A DNA stretch of 56,716 nucleotides from Pelagophyceae sp. CCMP2097 (Eukaryota; Sar; Pelagophyceae). Below are positions 32,740-45,400 of the stretch, in pieces. The notes beneath the pieces were generated by a model. It did not search any database and was not told where the DNA came from. It worked only from the letters and a program-made list of their open reading frames with translations. Within the stretch, counting starts at the first letter, position 1, and each line of letters opens with the position of its first letter. A program made the position numbers and the translations under genes. The stretch lies in assembly GCA_026770575.1 (NCBI GenBank), contig MU657211.1:187141-243856 (forward strand), read 5' to 3'.

Positions 32740-32760
32740 AAGTACGCATCGTACTTCAAT
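32740..32760. repeat. short palindrome upstream of the EF-hand gene
   Basis: tgaagtacg-cat-cgtacttca, a perfect 9-bp inverted repeat ending about 10 nt before the start codon at 32771. A second palindrome, aactgcaattgcagtt-like, lies at about 32691-32706. Could act in the promoter or the 5' UTR. Confidence 0.5.
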
Positions 32761-32770
32761 AGATATCAAG

Positions 32771-33929
32771 ATGCTCCGCCTCGCGCTGCGCTGCGGCCAG
32801 CGCGCCGCACCGGCCTGGCGGGCGCCGCAGCGCCAAGTGCGCAACGTCACCGCCTCGGCCATGACCGCACGCCTCGTCGGCGAAGCAGGGTCAACCGCAG
32901 CGTCGGAAAGGCACAGACCAACGACGAGGGCCCGAGACGGCCCGACTGCTGAAAGGCGCGGGCCGAAATGCCACGAGGCAAACTCGCGGGATGCATAGGG
33001 TTGATACGTCGCCAGAGGCAAAGGATACCGAGGCTCGTCCTGCAGGTACGAGGGCGGTCTCGATGCGATCCTCGCCCGCCTCGACAAGGACGGCAACGGC
33101 ACCGTCGACGGGCCCGAGCTCGTGCGTCGAACCTCGCCTTGCAAAATGCAGGATGGGTCCTTTTCACTTGAAGTGATAGGCTGCGGGCCTGCGCGCGGCT
33201 GGCCTGGAGATTTCGGATGGTGCCTTGAAGAAGCTCATGGCCACGTACGCCACGGGCGCCGGCCAGACGCTCGACGCCAAGGACCTCCACAAATTGATCG
33301 ACGCCGTCAAGGAACACCGTTTTCACTCGTGCGTCGGCAGAGAGGGTTTGCTACAGGGTTCCTCTATAGGGTTTCTACAGCCTTCTCAAACGCCGATTAG
33401 GTACGCCGAGGAGGCGGTCCTGGCCGTGGTCTCGGCGGCCAAGCCGTCGCGGGGGAAGGCGGTGCCGCAGCGCCATTATGTGTTTGACAAGGACATGCAC
33501 TTCGAGGGCGCGATCGACGGCATGTTCGCCTCGCTCGACGTCTGCGGCCGAGTCCGGGATCCAGCCCAGGGGGGGCATATGCATATAGCAGGGGTCGTCT
33601 GGGACCCCGTGGGCCGGTGGGATTCCAACGTGGGCCGGCGGGATGCCGTAATTGATACGGCGATACGGTAGGTCAACGGCGACGGTATGCTGCAGCCCGC
33701 GGAGATCAAGGCCGCCCTGGCCAAGCGCGGCGTCGACGTGAGCGGGACCAAGTTCGACGATCTCTTCACGTTGTACGACGCCAACGGCGACGGTGCGTCA
33801 ATCCCCTCTCCAGACTCGCCCCCGCGCCCTAGAGGCTCCGAGGCGCCGCCTTCGACGCCTTTGCCCTCAGGCGTGCTGCAGCTCGGCGAGTTTGCGAAGA
33901 TGGTGGACATGCTCGAGCGCGAGGATTGA
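32771..33929 (+). CDS. EF-hand calcium-binding protein with mitochondrial-type leader
   Basis: Six exons: 32771-32889, 33046-33121, 33180-33328, 33401-33539, 33672-33792 and 33871-33929, giving 220 residues. MLRLALRCGQRAAPAWRAPQ is basic and amphipathic without acids, like a mitochondrial presequence. Three canonical 12-residue Ca2+ loops follow: DKDGNGTVDGPE, DVNGDGMLQPAE and DANGDGVLQLGE, the latter two forming a C-terminal EF pair. Between loops 1 and 2 is a helical insert (DGALKKLMATYATGAGQ; EEAVLAVVSAAKPS). Two introns (4 and 5) split EF loops between codons of the loop itself. A mitochondrial Ca2+ sensor is inferred; plastid targeting is possible. Confidence 0.82.
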
Positions 33930-34334
33930 GGCTTCACGTCGAGGGCCGAAGCCCGGCGCTCCGTCACGCGAGCGATGCCCCGGGGCCATCGAACCGGCTA
34001 TCGAAATGTATATGATCCTAATGTAGATCCGGAGATGGCCTTGAAAAAGGCCTCTGCGTCGGTGCCCATTCGAAGCCCAGGCCTGCAGGCTGGCCGCGGC
34101 CGGTGGCACAGTCTTGTCGCAAGGACGGCTCGCTCTTATGTGTGACCCATTCGGACCCCCGCGAGGGGGTCCGCGGCGCGCCGCTGGCGGCTCGGCGACG
34201 GAGGCCTCGCTTCGAGGGGCCTTGCTTGCACCCGGGGCCCTTGCAACCCTGTTTAAAAAATGGGCCGAGCCGCTTTGAGAGGTGGTTCTTTATCGGCCGC
34301 GGCGCGTCTCGGCGGGGGCCTTGCCGCGGGCGCC
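33930..34334. other. convergent 3' spacer
   Basis: Between the EF-hand gene (+) and the 5-phosphatase gene (-). No gene was recognised; ORFs here are shadows. Confidence 0.5.
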
Positions 34335-36244
34335 TCAGAGCTGCCACTCGAGCGCGGCGCGGACGGGAAAGTGGTCTGAGAGCACGCAGTCGGAGAGCGC
34401 GTCGTAGACCACGACTTCCACGCGCGCGTGCGCCGACGGCGCCAGCCGCCAGAGCACGCGGTCGCACCACGCGGGCCTGGACGCGGCGGTCGGACGCGCA
34501 CCGCAAAGGGGACCCGGGGTGGCCAGGACCCGGGGCAGTGCGGCCATGCCAAAACGAAAGAGACGCACCGGCGCTTGGCGACGTACTCCGTCGTGCCGCG
34601 AATGAGCTTGTACGTCGGCGCCTGGCGCAGCGTCGGGTTTTGACGCGGCGACGGATCTTCCGAGCCCTCTTGGTTCGATGGCATACGCACGAAGTGCCGC
34701 GCCGCCTCTTGGAAGCCGCCAAAGGCGTCGCCTCGTGATCGCGCCGTGTCCTATCACGCATATCGTTCGCTGGGCCTCTGCGGGCACGGAGGCTTCGATG
34801 ACGGAACCAAACTCGACGACTTACGAGCTGGTCGTACCGAGCGAGCTCCGCCCAGTCGCCCTGGTGGACGAGCTCGCGGACGCGCGCGTCAAACGCCTCC
34901 GTCGCCCGCTTCGCCGCCTCGTTGGCCTCGCCCGCCTAAGAACGCGGGACCCTGAAGCGCGGCGCGCTTCGACGGATTCGCGTTTCTGCCGACGAGTGCA
35001 TCTCAAAAAAGGTTCTCACGGCGGTGATGGCGGCGTTCTGCGAGAACCAACCGACGTTTGCGAGCGGCGTCCTAAGGCGCCTCGACTCGACCGCCTGTGG
35101 AGCAGGCGGCCACGGCGGCGGTCCTCACGCGGCAAAGGCAGAGATGATCGTGTTGGAGACGTTTCGCTCAGCGGCCCTGCGCGTGGCCTGCGCGGGCTCG
35201 TCGAGGCGGTAGTTCAGGTCGCCCATCCAGATGACGAGGTCGTGCCTAGCGCGGCGGACGTTCAGGCGAAAAGAGCACCCGATGGCAGGTCCCCGGCTCT
35301 TGTGCTCCTGGTCGGCTCGTCGAAAGCGGTTTCCGGTTTCCGGCCCGGCTTATTCGCGGGAGCACGTCGAGGATGTTTTCCTCGCCGTTGATGGCCGCCA
35401 GCGAGATGAGTTGGCTGTTCTTGGCCGCATTCACAATGGTATTATACTCGCCGTTGCGCGTCCCGAGCTGCTCCGGGTCCGAGGCCAGATGCGCATGGAC
35501 GACGCACAAGGACGCTGGGGGTTTGGCAGCGTCGAAGATGACGTCTAAAGAAACGGCCACGGCGCCTTTGTTGCCCATCGTGCCGAAGAAGCCCGTCTTG
35601 AAGACTTGGGCCTTTCGAAGCGAAAACGCCGGCGCCGAGGGCGACTTGGCCTTGAAGACGAAGAGCGCGAGGCCCACGAGCGTGACTTCCGTGATGAGGT
35701 CGTGCGTCTCCTCCAGAAGGCCCACGAGCAAAGCGAGCCACTTGCGCAGCCGCTCCGGCACCAAAGCCTCTGAGAGGCGGACCTAGCGACGGTCCGCATG
35801 TTTCGCGATCGTGCTCTCCCACGGCGCCCTCCGCCTCTGATGCCGCCGTTTGCGCCGTGATACGGTCCACGTTTGTCATCCCGGCGCAGGGGCGGACTTC
35901 GCTGAGCGTCTCGCGCACGACGTTCAACCTAGGCCAGCTGTGGAGCGGCGGCCGCGCCACACCGGCCCTTTCTGGAGACGGGGGCATTTTCAGCAAGCGA
36001 CTCACGCCTTGATCTCGATCACCTCGACGAGCCTGTTATTCAAGGGTCTTCGCGGGCGGCGCGTGCCCCCCCATTTCGACGGGTGGACGTACCCTGCGCA
36101 AATGAGATCTGCGCCGTCGCAGAGCGTCTCGTCGACCCATTGCTTCAAAACCGCCACCAAATCGACCTGGTTGATCGCGGCCGGGTCGAGGCCGCAAATG
36201 TTCCAGACCCCGGTCAGGACCTTGACCGTGGACGCGCCCTCCAT
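34335..36244 (-). CDS. inositol polyphosphate 5-phosphatase (IPPc domain)
   Basis: Ten exons. Resolved: 36244-36093, 36032-36006, 35928-35871 (likely), 35245-35129, 35071-35020, 34935-34825, 34750-34691, 34621-34569 and 34476-34335. Exon 4 starts at 35782, but its donor near 35370 was not resolved. The IPPc motifs occur in order: VLTGVWNICGLDP (Mg2+-binding Asn), GLVEVIEIKALNV (catalytic Glu), GFFGTMGNKGAVAV, VVHAHLASDPEQLGTRNGEY, VIWMGDLNYRLDE, APTYKLIRG, RPAWCDRVLWR and LSDHFPVRA. This is a complete catalytic domain and little else. It removes the 5-phosphate from PI(4,5)P2 or soluble inositol phosphates. The usual GFQE at the second motif reads GLVE; the metal-binding Glu is kept. Confidence 0.85.
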
Positions 36245-36488
36245 GGCCACCGAACAAAAAAATGTTTGGGTCGTTCGCTAAAATAATATACGTCATTTCG
36301 GCGCGATGAATCCACACAATGTCATGGGGCGTTTCTTGCTTAAGTCTCTTAGGAAGATCCACCCTGGCGTTGGATCTACGAGAGTGGTCGACAAGAGTAG
36401 TCGACACGCAGTGTGCTTAAACACTGGCGTCGGGTAGTGTTAAAGGCGGAGAGTGCCCAATCTCAGAATGGGCGCCTCTCCGGGCTGT

Positions 36489-38527
36489 TCAGGGCAAGCC
36501 GCCTTCCTGGACGCTGACCTTGATCTGCGGCGGCGCGCACGTGGAAGTCTCCTTGACCGCGGAGTAGTTGTACGCCAGCGCCGCGACGAGGGCGGCGCCG
36601 AAGATGACGCCCAATGCGATGACGGCGTCGGTCCACGCGCGCACCGAGTTCGACGAGATATGAAACAGAGCCTCTGCGCGGTTGATGCCTGAAATGGCGA
36701 CGAAGACGGCGAAGACGAGGAAGGAGTAGCCGACGGACTTGTGCGTCAGCTCAAAGGCGCGGCGCTGCACCGTGGGCCCCTCGTGGTCGTCGGGCCCCGT
36801 CGACTTGTGCTTGTGCGGCCGCACCATTCCGAGGAGGATGTTGAAGCCGGCGAGGGACATTAACGCGATGCCGAGCTTGGGGTGGCGGCCGTTGATGTGG
36901 TCTGCGTTGTCGGCGTTTTCAACCGCGAAGACGACCGTCAGCACGCCCGAGAGCGCCACCGCAATCGCGGCGAGCTGGAAGAAGATGTGGATATAGAGCC
37001 ACTTGCTCCCGATCTTCAGCTTGGCGACGAGCACGCCCGACGGGAAGCACGCGTTCATGGCGAAGATCATCATGATGCCGTGCGCCTTGACCTTGGCCGA
37101 CGAGACCGACTTCGTCGTCACCGTCGACGAAGAGCACGTCTCCAAGTCCAGCTTGACGGCCCCGCGCGCGTCGTGGTACTGCAGCGTGTCGGACCCATAG
37201 GCCCAGATGAAGACCTTGCTCAAGACGCCGAGGTCGCGGTCGTCGAGCGCCACCGTAAACTCCAACTCAGTCGTGTCGCCGACGGCCGCGCTCGACGTGC
37301 CAGTCAGCGTCTGCGACCCGGAGCCCAGGAGCGACTCGGCCTAGGCGGATTGCGGTACAGGCACGTTGGGACTGCGGCGGCCGGCAGACGCACGCTGCCA
37401 GTGTTCTTGTTGACGAGCGCGTACTTTTGCGGCAGCGATGTCGCCGTGCCGATGACGGCGTTGGAGCCGATCATGCCGCCGTCGCTGGAAAAGCCCATCG
37501 AGGCCCAGCCGTTTCGCTGAGAGATGAGGAGGAAGCGCACCGCATTCGCCTATGCACGCCGTCGCGGCGATGGCGCGTCGCGGGGCCGGCGTGGGGCGCA
37601 CCTCGAGGAACCAGTGAAGCTTGAGGCCAGAGTCAAAGGCCTGTGCAACAAGTGTCAGTCGACGGAATCAGCGCTGCAGGCATGACTCGCGTATTCGAAC
37701 TCGTAGCCGGCGCGGTCGCTGATGCACGAGACCACCGTGGGCGCCACCGACGGTTGCGGCGTCGTCGGCGTCGGTGTCGGCGCGGGCGTCGGCGACGTCG
37801 TCGGCGACGCCGTCGTCGGCTTGTTCGTCGGCTCGCCAGGCACCGGCGTCGGCTTGGCCGTCGGGCTCGTCGTCGGCTGCGGCGTCGGCGCCGGCAACGG
37901 AACGGCGGCAGCGAGGGTTAAAGTGCACCCGGGCACTGCGGTGACTTGCCCGTACCCCGGCGCCCAAAAACCAGTCATCACCACGTCCCCTGAAGCGGGC
38001 ATCTTCACGTTGAACGGGCCCAGGCCCTGGTTCGTCGAGAGCTGCATCACGCGCGACAAGTCGGGGCCTGGCGCGGCGGTCCGCGGACGCGTGCGCGGCC
38101 GTCGGGGAAATTTTCAAGCGGCTCGGAATCGGCCGCCGCACGCGCCTCGCGGCGCGCGCCCTCCGCGGCGCGGGACTCACAGGTCTTTGCTGTGGTGTCA
38201 AAGGCGGCGCCGCCGGTGAGCTGAATGTAGAATTGCCCGCCCGTGTTCGAGAGCGACGCCGAGAGCACCTCCCCGGCAGAGTACGTGCCTGCGTCCACGC
38301 TCCTCGGCGACGCTTTCGGCCTTCGGGCGGCAGGGCTACGCACCGCCGCAGGCGATGGGAGAACCCGCGCGCATGAAGCTGACGGTGCGGCTGGACGAAG
38401 CGACGATTGTCTGCCCCATGACGCGGTCGACGCCGGCGACAAGCGTCCGTGTGCAGCCAACAAAGTTCGGGTAGCCCGAGACGACGCCGATACCCGCGGC
38501 CAGCGCCATCACGACAGCGAGGCGCAT
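36489..38527 (-). CDS. DOMON-cytochrome b561 ferric-reductase-like protein
   Basis: Exons 38527-38344, 38288-38181, 38067 to about 37675, 37640-37602, 37549-37394 and 37340-36489. MRLAVVMALAAGIGVVSG is a signal peptide. A secreted N-terminal domain follows (CTRTLVAGVDRV; TYSAGEVLSASLSNTGGQFY), then a Pro/Thr mucin-like linker. The DOMON domain shows GLKLHWFLE, NGWASMGFSSDGGMIGSNAV and SKVFIWAYGSD. The b561 core then has five or six spans with the four haem-binding His in AHGIMMIF, LYIHIFFQ, GRHPKLGIA and LTHKSVGYSF. The layout matches animal FRRS1/SDR2 and plant CYB-DOM proteins, which carry electrons across membranes from ascorbate to ferric iron or radicals. The splice between exons 3 and 4 (near 37660) could not be resolved. 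Confidence 0.82.
37740..37925 (-). repeat. coding Pro/Thr low-complexity linker
   Basis: Trinucleotide-rich tract (gtcggc/gtcgtc on the + strand) encoding PTPQPTTSPTAKPTPVPGEP-type sequence. A likely O-glycosylated spacer between the secreted domain and DOMON. Confidence 0.75.
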
Positions 38528-39400
38528 AGTTAAGTACTGCTCCCGTTAGTTCGGCTTCTCAGTAAATTCTGAAAGCGGAACTTTATTGAGCTCCTCTCGA
38601 ACGTCAGATGACTTTCGGTCTGACATTGCAGCTGAAGTTTGAAAATACACGCTTACAAACGTCTCGTGCGAGAACGTCCTTAGAGGCACTGGCACCGGGA
38701 TTCGCCGCCTGGCTGCCTCACAATCGCGGCGGATCCACTGACATACTTATGGCCCAGTTATGGGCCGTCCCCCCAAGTTTTTAAGCCAGCAAAGTTTCAG
38801 CCGTGTTGACTTCCTTAACGCCGAAATATGGGAAGCATCTTTGTGATATAATGTGCTTCTTCCGCGAGAAAGTTCTTTTCAAATAATTGTCTCGGGCGGA
38901 GCGCGGTGCGCACCTCCCTCGTCGAGGCGCGGGCTCGCATGTTCCAGAGGGACCTCCACAAGGACGCCAAGACATTTCTTATTCGGCTTCAACTCCAGCT
39001 GGAGCAAGTTTCGGGGCCACGCACGTGTTTCGAACAAGTCGGTGGCTCGCACGAGTTTGGGATCTCACTGAGGACTCGTCGGCGGGGTGCACTTAACAGA
39101 GCATGTACAACTATAGTCTTTGGGGCAGTACTTGCAAGCCCAGGTGCTGACGAACCTTCGCCGAAAAATCGCCGCAGCAATTATTCCCACGAGCTCGGGT
39201 GCAAATTGCACTCTGCTGTGCGGCGCGTGGTCCGCTTCCTCTCGTCGAGGCGCCGCTCGGCGACCTCGAGGGGCGTCGCGAGGGAGCCCGAGCGGCCGTC
39301 TCCGGCGCGCGGCGTCTGTCGCGTTGCGGCGGCGTCTGTCGCTTTGCGGATTCCGGGGAACTTTCCTTCGGATCTCGGCCGCCCGCGTGCGTCTTGAGCG
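38528..39400. other. long divergent intergenic region
   Basis: 873 nt between the start codons of the b561 gene (-) and the DUF3638 gene (+), less GC-rich from about 38530 to 38900. It contains a short direct repeat (cttatggcccagttatgggcc, about 38747-38767). No gene is supported; it probably holds both promoters. Confidence 0.55.
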
Positions 39401-42400
39401 ATGGCGCCCTGCCCAATCTGGGAGTCGGCGGCGTGGCACGACGCGTTTGATCTTGGAGATGAGTGCAAAAAGTCGTGCGGCAAGTCTGGTCCGACGGACG
39501 GCCTCGACGCTTTGCGAAAACTGGCCGCGCCCGGCGTTTCCGCGGTGCTCGACCGGGCCGCGGCGTGGGAGGCGGCGGACCTCTTCACGCTCGCGGCCAA
39601 CGTTTCTGAAACTGTCGCAAGCCTCGCGCCGGGAAACTCGGCCGTCGTCCGCTGCGGGCCGAGGTCGTACGTGGCCGTTTCGCGGCGCGCGGCGGGCGAA
39701 TACGATTTGGGCTACGCGGCCACGTCGGGCGCCGCCGCGGCGTGGCAGCCGACGCGCGTCGATCCAATCTCTGGCGGCATCGAGCGCGACGTCGTCTCCG
39801 TTGTCCGGAAGTGCGACACTGAGCGCCTCACCGCGGCGGCGACGTGGGTCGCCCTGCTGCGGCCGCGCTTTGCGGTTCCGGACAAGAAGAAGCCCGGCGC
39901 CGACGACGACGCCATGCTGACGTATGCCTCAATCCTCTCGTACGTCGGCGGCGACGTGCAGCCGGGCGGCGTCTGGCGCCTCGCGCCGCGCGAGGCCAGG
40001 CCAGAGGCGCGCCGCGCGCTCCGGGCCGCGGAACAGGCCCTCGCCGGCGGCGGCGCAGCGTCGCTGGCTAAGCGCGCGACCGCGGGGCTGGAGATGGTGC
40101 AGCAAACTGCGGCGACGCTCGGCGCGGCCGCGTCGAATCTCGGCGCGGCCGCGTCGAATCTCGGCGCGGCGTTCTCCGCCGCGCCGGCCGAGGAGGCGGA
40201 CGATTTGCTGCTGCACGACGCTTCTGGGTGCGCGGCGCTCCTCGGCGCCCTCGAGTTCGCTCTGGGCGAGGCCGCGGCGCTCGACCTCCGACTCCGCCTC
40301 GCAAACGCGGCGCTCGCCGAGCTGGACGCGCGCGCGGACGACGCTGTTCGCAGTTTGGGCCGCGGCGCGCGGCGCGCGCTCTTGATCGGTGTCCGTAGAC
40401 TCGGCCACGAGGCGCTGCGCTGCGGCGCTCCGCAAAACGTCCTCCAGAGCGTCGAAGCGATTGCTTCAAGGGTGCGCGCGGCCGTTTCCGCCGGCCCGCC
40501 GCGTCAAAATGCGTCGTCGACGGGCGGCGGGATGACCGAGTTTTCACTCTTCGACGGCTTCTGCGACGTCGTCGACGAGGACAAACTCGCCGGCCCCGCC
40601 GCGTCCGACTTCCGGCTGAACCGGCCGCCGGATATCGCGCGCGTCGGCGGTGAAGGGCGGTTGGAGACGATGCGCCAATGCCTCGACGCTCTCAAAGCGG
40701 CCAACGACGCGTGCACGCTGCTGGCGAACAATTCCCCACCCGACGACGCAAAGTCGCGGCTGCTCCGAAGGACGACAGTGGAGCACCTCGCGCTGCGCGT
40801 GCTGCCTTTGGCTGCAGCGCCGGCGGCCATGTGGGACGACGCGGAGACGACTCGGCACGCGCAGCTCGACGTCCTAAGGCTCGTCGGTTTAGTAGCGCGG
40901 CACTACGCAGCGGCGTGCGCGCCGCTCGTCCACTCTAAGAAGAAGCAGTTCCTCCGGAGTGAGGCACGCCTCGAAAAAGCGCAGCGTATTTCTACTGCGT
41001 CGTCGTTGCTCATGTTCTGCGACGCCGTCACACGCTGCGCCGTCGCCGACGGCCTCCGCGACGGCGACGCGTTCGCGAGGCGCTACGCCGGCCGCGGCGA
41101 CCGAACAAGGCCCGGTGGCTTCGCCGCGGGCGCGCGCGAGATCAAAGACCTCGTCGCTGCGGATTCGGAGACGTGGCTCGCCTGCGACGCCGCAGTCTGC
41201 GAGGTTCGGGCGGCGGCGCTGATGTACTTTGGCGCTTTGGCGGACGTGGCCGTGCCGACTTTTTCTTTTGCCGAGAAGGGTATGACCCTCGGCGCCGGCG
41301 ACGGCCTGCTAATCTCCGAGCTCGCGACGGAGCTCGGCTACGAGTTCAAAGGCGAGGCGGACGCCGCGGCGTCTACTTTAGCCTACGTCTCCGGTGCGAA
41401 CCGAGAAATCGTCGACGAGTGCCCCGCGCTGCCCCTCTTCCGCGACGCGCACGTGCTCCTCCGCCTCCTCTGCGCTCCTACGCTCGCCGACGTGCTCCGG
41501 CCGAATGCGGTGCACGGCTGGCGCAGTGTTGACTTTGCCCTGGACTGGTCCTTGGACGGCAAGCGCAGGCTCAAGCTCGCCGCGTTTGGCCTCGCAGACG
41601 TCGACGTTTCTGCCGCGGGCAAGAAGCGGGAGAGCAAGAGCGTCTTCTCCGGCCTGCTGTCGCTCGGGGCGGCGCCGCCGCAACACTCGGAGAGCGGCGC
41701 CGACGCTTCAAAGCTGGCCGGCGGCAAGACCGGCGCCATTTCCGACGAGGCGGACGTGCTCTTCCTCGAGGCGCTGCCGACGTTTGGCGGCGCTCTGGGC
41801 GCGCGCGACGCCGAGCTCGTGCTCTCGTACCTGACGGCGCCGTACGTGCGCATTCCGCTCCTCCTCCAGCTGTTTTCGAGCGCCGCCAGATTCGCGGCCC
41901 TCGCGGCGCCAGAGCTGCAGCGCGTCTTGGACTCTGCAATCTTCGAACCGGGCCCCTACGGCGACTACGAGGCGAATGTGCCGACAAAGGCGCCGCTGGT
42001 CGGCAAAAACGCCCAGGCGGCGACCACGCTGGGCTTGCTCGTGAACGAGCTGCACAAGGGCCCCGCGGCCGTGCGCGCCGCCGTCGAGGCCTTTGGGTGC
42101 CGCATCCGCGAGCTCGACCCCGGTTCGCTGTCGTCGGCGGGCGGGGGGGCGCACTCGCACTCTGAAGCCATTCTTTACACGCTCCGCCTCCTCGGCCGCC
42201 TCGAGGGCTACGTGCTCGTGGTCCTCCGCGCTTTCACGGGCGACGCTCTGCGGCCCGCCGAATGCGCGCGCGTCCATCTCGAGGCCATGGCTTTGGCGCT
42301 GGAGACGATCCTGCGCGGCGAGGGGCGGGAGATGCTGGACAAGTGGCTTTGCAAAGAGGCTTCAGGGAATCGCCTTCCAGCATGCTGCGCCGTGCACCAG

Positions 42401-45400
42401 GCCCAGGCGCTGAGCCACGCCTTTGCCGGCGGCTCTGATGCGATGGACAGCGACGCCGCCGCGCGCCTGGCGGCGGCGATGCTCTTCCTCGGTCAGAACC
42501 AAAAATTGACGGCCGGCGCTCGCAAAAGGGCCGACGACCAGGGCGCGGCCGTCGACGTCGAGTTGGAAGTCTATTCTGCGTTTTCGCGCAAGCGCTGGTC
42601 CGTGCTCGCCGCCGTGCGCGGCGAATTTGGGGCTGGGGTGCTGGAATTTGCGGTGGCAGCGGTCACGCAAGTGGATAAAGCGCAAAAGGCGGACGCCCAA
42701 AAGCCAAACGAGAACCGGCGCTGGGTCGAGCTCTCCCACGGCAAGGACGCCTCGGACGTGGCCTCGCGGCGCTGGGGCGTGGCGCGGTTTTCGCCAGAGC
42801 AGCGCGTTTTGTTGCCGGCCGTGGAGCAAGGCGGCCAATACGAGGCGTGGCTCGGGTCGGCTCTATCAAGCGTCTCGGCGTGGTGCGACGTTGAAGTGGA
42901 TTTGCAAGTCGGCGCGTTAGTCGTCCGCAGCGCCAAGCTCGGCGTGCTGGAAGACGACATCGCGCGGCGCGGCGACTTTACGGAACTGTTTGGCGAAGAC
43001 GAGCTGCAGTGCGCCGTCCTCGCCGACGCGACAAGGCGCAGGCAGCGCCGCCTCGTCGGCCAGCGCCACGACGTGGCGCTCTGGACCGCCTGGGCCGCGG
43101 CACCGCCGACGCAGGCTGGAAGCATGGTGGCCTCGGTCCTCGCGGGCGTGCCGCTCGGCCTCTCTGGCCAGCGGCCGGCGTGGGCCAATCGGATTTTGCA
43201 GGAGCACTTTGCCGCGTGGATCTTGAAGAACCGCTCCTCGGCGGTGAAGCTGCCTCTCCCGCGCTGGGCCGACTGCGCCGAGGTCCGCGGCGACTGGGCC
43301 GTCATGAAAGGCACGTTCCAAGGTTTCGAGGCGAAGTGCGTCGTGACGCGGCGGCCCGAGAGCTCCACCGTCTTCCGCAAAGTGGTACACGGCGGCCGCG
43401 CGGCGCACTGGGCTTTGGTGTTTTCGTCGGATGCTTCGATGGCTTTGGACGACGGCAATGCCGAAGTTTCCGCGTTTTACGGCGGCGAGCCCAGGCCGTT
43501 GGAGAGCGGCAGCGGCGACGACGACGAAGACGCGGCCGAGGACGCGCGGCTGCCCGGGCGGATCTCCTACGGCGTTGAGGCGAACGAGCCCTCGCTCGTC
43601 GTGACGCGCGCCCCATCAAACGGCGGCGCCGACGAGCGGCTCTGCCCGCACGCGCTGCTGCGCGGCCTGCTGCCGACGGCTTTGGTGACGTTGTATCGCT
43701 TCTGGTGGACCGTGCCTGCCGCCGACCAGCGCGTGGTCGAGTTAAAGGGCGAGCCGCTCGACGTGCGTCATTTACGCGTTTCCGTCTCCGTCGACCGCCA
43801 AACGGGCCGCGCCGGCGTTTCGCGGGCAGACGGCCGCGTCCTCGTCAACGTCGTCTCGAGCTGCGCGCTCGCGTCGGAGGCAGCGCCTCTTTTGGACGAA
43901 CTACGAAAACTAGAGACGGCCGCGTGGACGGTCGTCTGGCGCAGCGGCGCGGGCGACTGGCTCGTCGAGTTGCCGCGTTTAGGGCTCACCTTTGCCGGCG
44001 ACGGCACGCGCCTCGAGTCGCGCGACTTTGCGGAGTACACCTTAGACGCCGGCCGCAAGCACGCGCCGCGGCTCGAACGCCTCGTGCGCGCGCTGCCGCA
44101 CGGCGTCGTGCTCTACACGGCCACGGCCGACGCTTTGGTCGTCGCACCGGCGACTGTCAAGCCCGTCGTCCGCGAGGGCTCTACGGACGTCGCTTTGGAG
44201 CGCAACGACCGCGCGTGGCTCTCAAATTGCGGCGCCGAGACGGTGCACTCCTGGGCCGTGCATCTGAGCACGACGTGGATGACGAGCCCGACGTTGGCGG
44301 CGGCTTTACATTTGCTGCTCTGGCGCAGCGTCGACGCTTCAGGCGACGGCGACGGTGTCGTCTCCGCGTGCGCCATGGCGCCGTCCGTCGCGACGGACAA
44401 GGCTCTGGCAAAAGACGAGGCGCAGTTGTGGCAGGCGCTGGAACGCGTCACGGCGGACGACGACTCTGCGGACACAAACGCTTTACGTTTGAGGCTCGCG
44501 CTGGCGACGCGCGCGGCGCACCCGGCGATGCGCGCCGCGTTCTGCGCGTCGGCGCCGCTGCGCCGCGCGTGGCGCAACTACGCGAGGTCTGCAAACCGAG
44601 TCGACGCGCGCTGCCGCCTCGCAGCCGAAGACGAGCTCAGGATTGCGGAGATCGTCGGCTGCCGCCCGCCGCCCGCCGATTCCGCAAACGACGAGTTCGC
44701 CGCGTCGGACGCCGCGGACAAACTCGAGCTCTGGAACCGCCGGTGCGTCGTTTCGGCCGTGGCCGGCGGTTTGCGTTTGGACGGCTGGGCGTCAGCCCAC
44801 TGGGCCGCCACGTCGTCGCCGTACCATGCCTGCCGCCGCGGCTGCGGCGACGTCACGCTCGACGTGACGGCGCTGCACCAGCCACAAAGCCCGCGCGGCG
44901 AGTCTAATTCGGCAGGGCCGTGGTCGACCGAGGCTTTGGGAGTCGTCGATGGGCACCACCGCGACGCCCCCGGCGCTGGCCGAGGCGTGACGCCGAAGAT
45001 GATTTCAGCAGTCCTCGAGGGTGGCGTCGACTTGCGCCTCGACTTTGTCTTGATTTACGAGTTGCTCGTCGGCCAGCGCGGTATTTCAGCGTCGTCGGAG
45101 CGCGGCGGTTCCAAGGACGCTTCAATGTCGAAAATCGTCGCCGACTTGCTTCTTTCGTGCGCGGCGACGCGCTTTCAGCCCGCGGGGCTGTTGTCGGTTT
45201 TGCAGCTGCTGAGCGCGTTCCCGGTTGCGCGGAGGGCGGCGTTTGAGATCAGCCGCTACGAGGCCACAATCGCAGACGAGGCATCAAAGCTGGATTCCAA
45301 AGAGGCAAACGAGTCGCAGGGTTTGATGGGCGCGCTGGGACTGCTTGGGAAGGTCAAGGGCGGTGTGAAGCACCTCGCTGCGGCGGGGCAGGCCTTTGTG

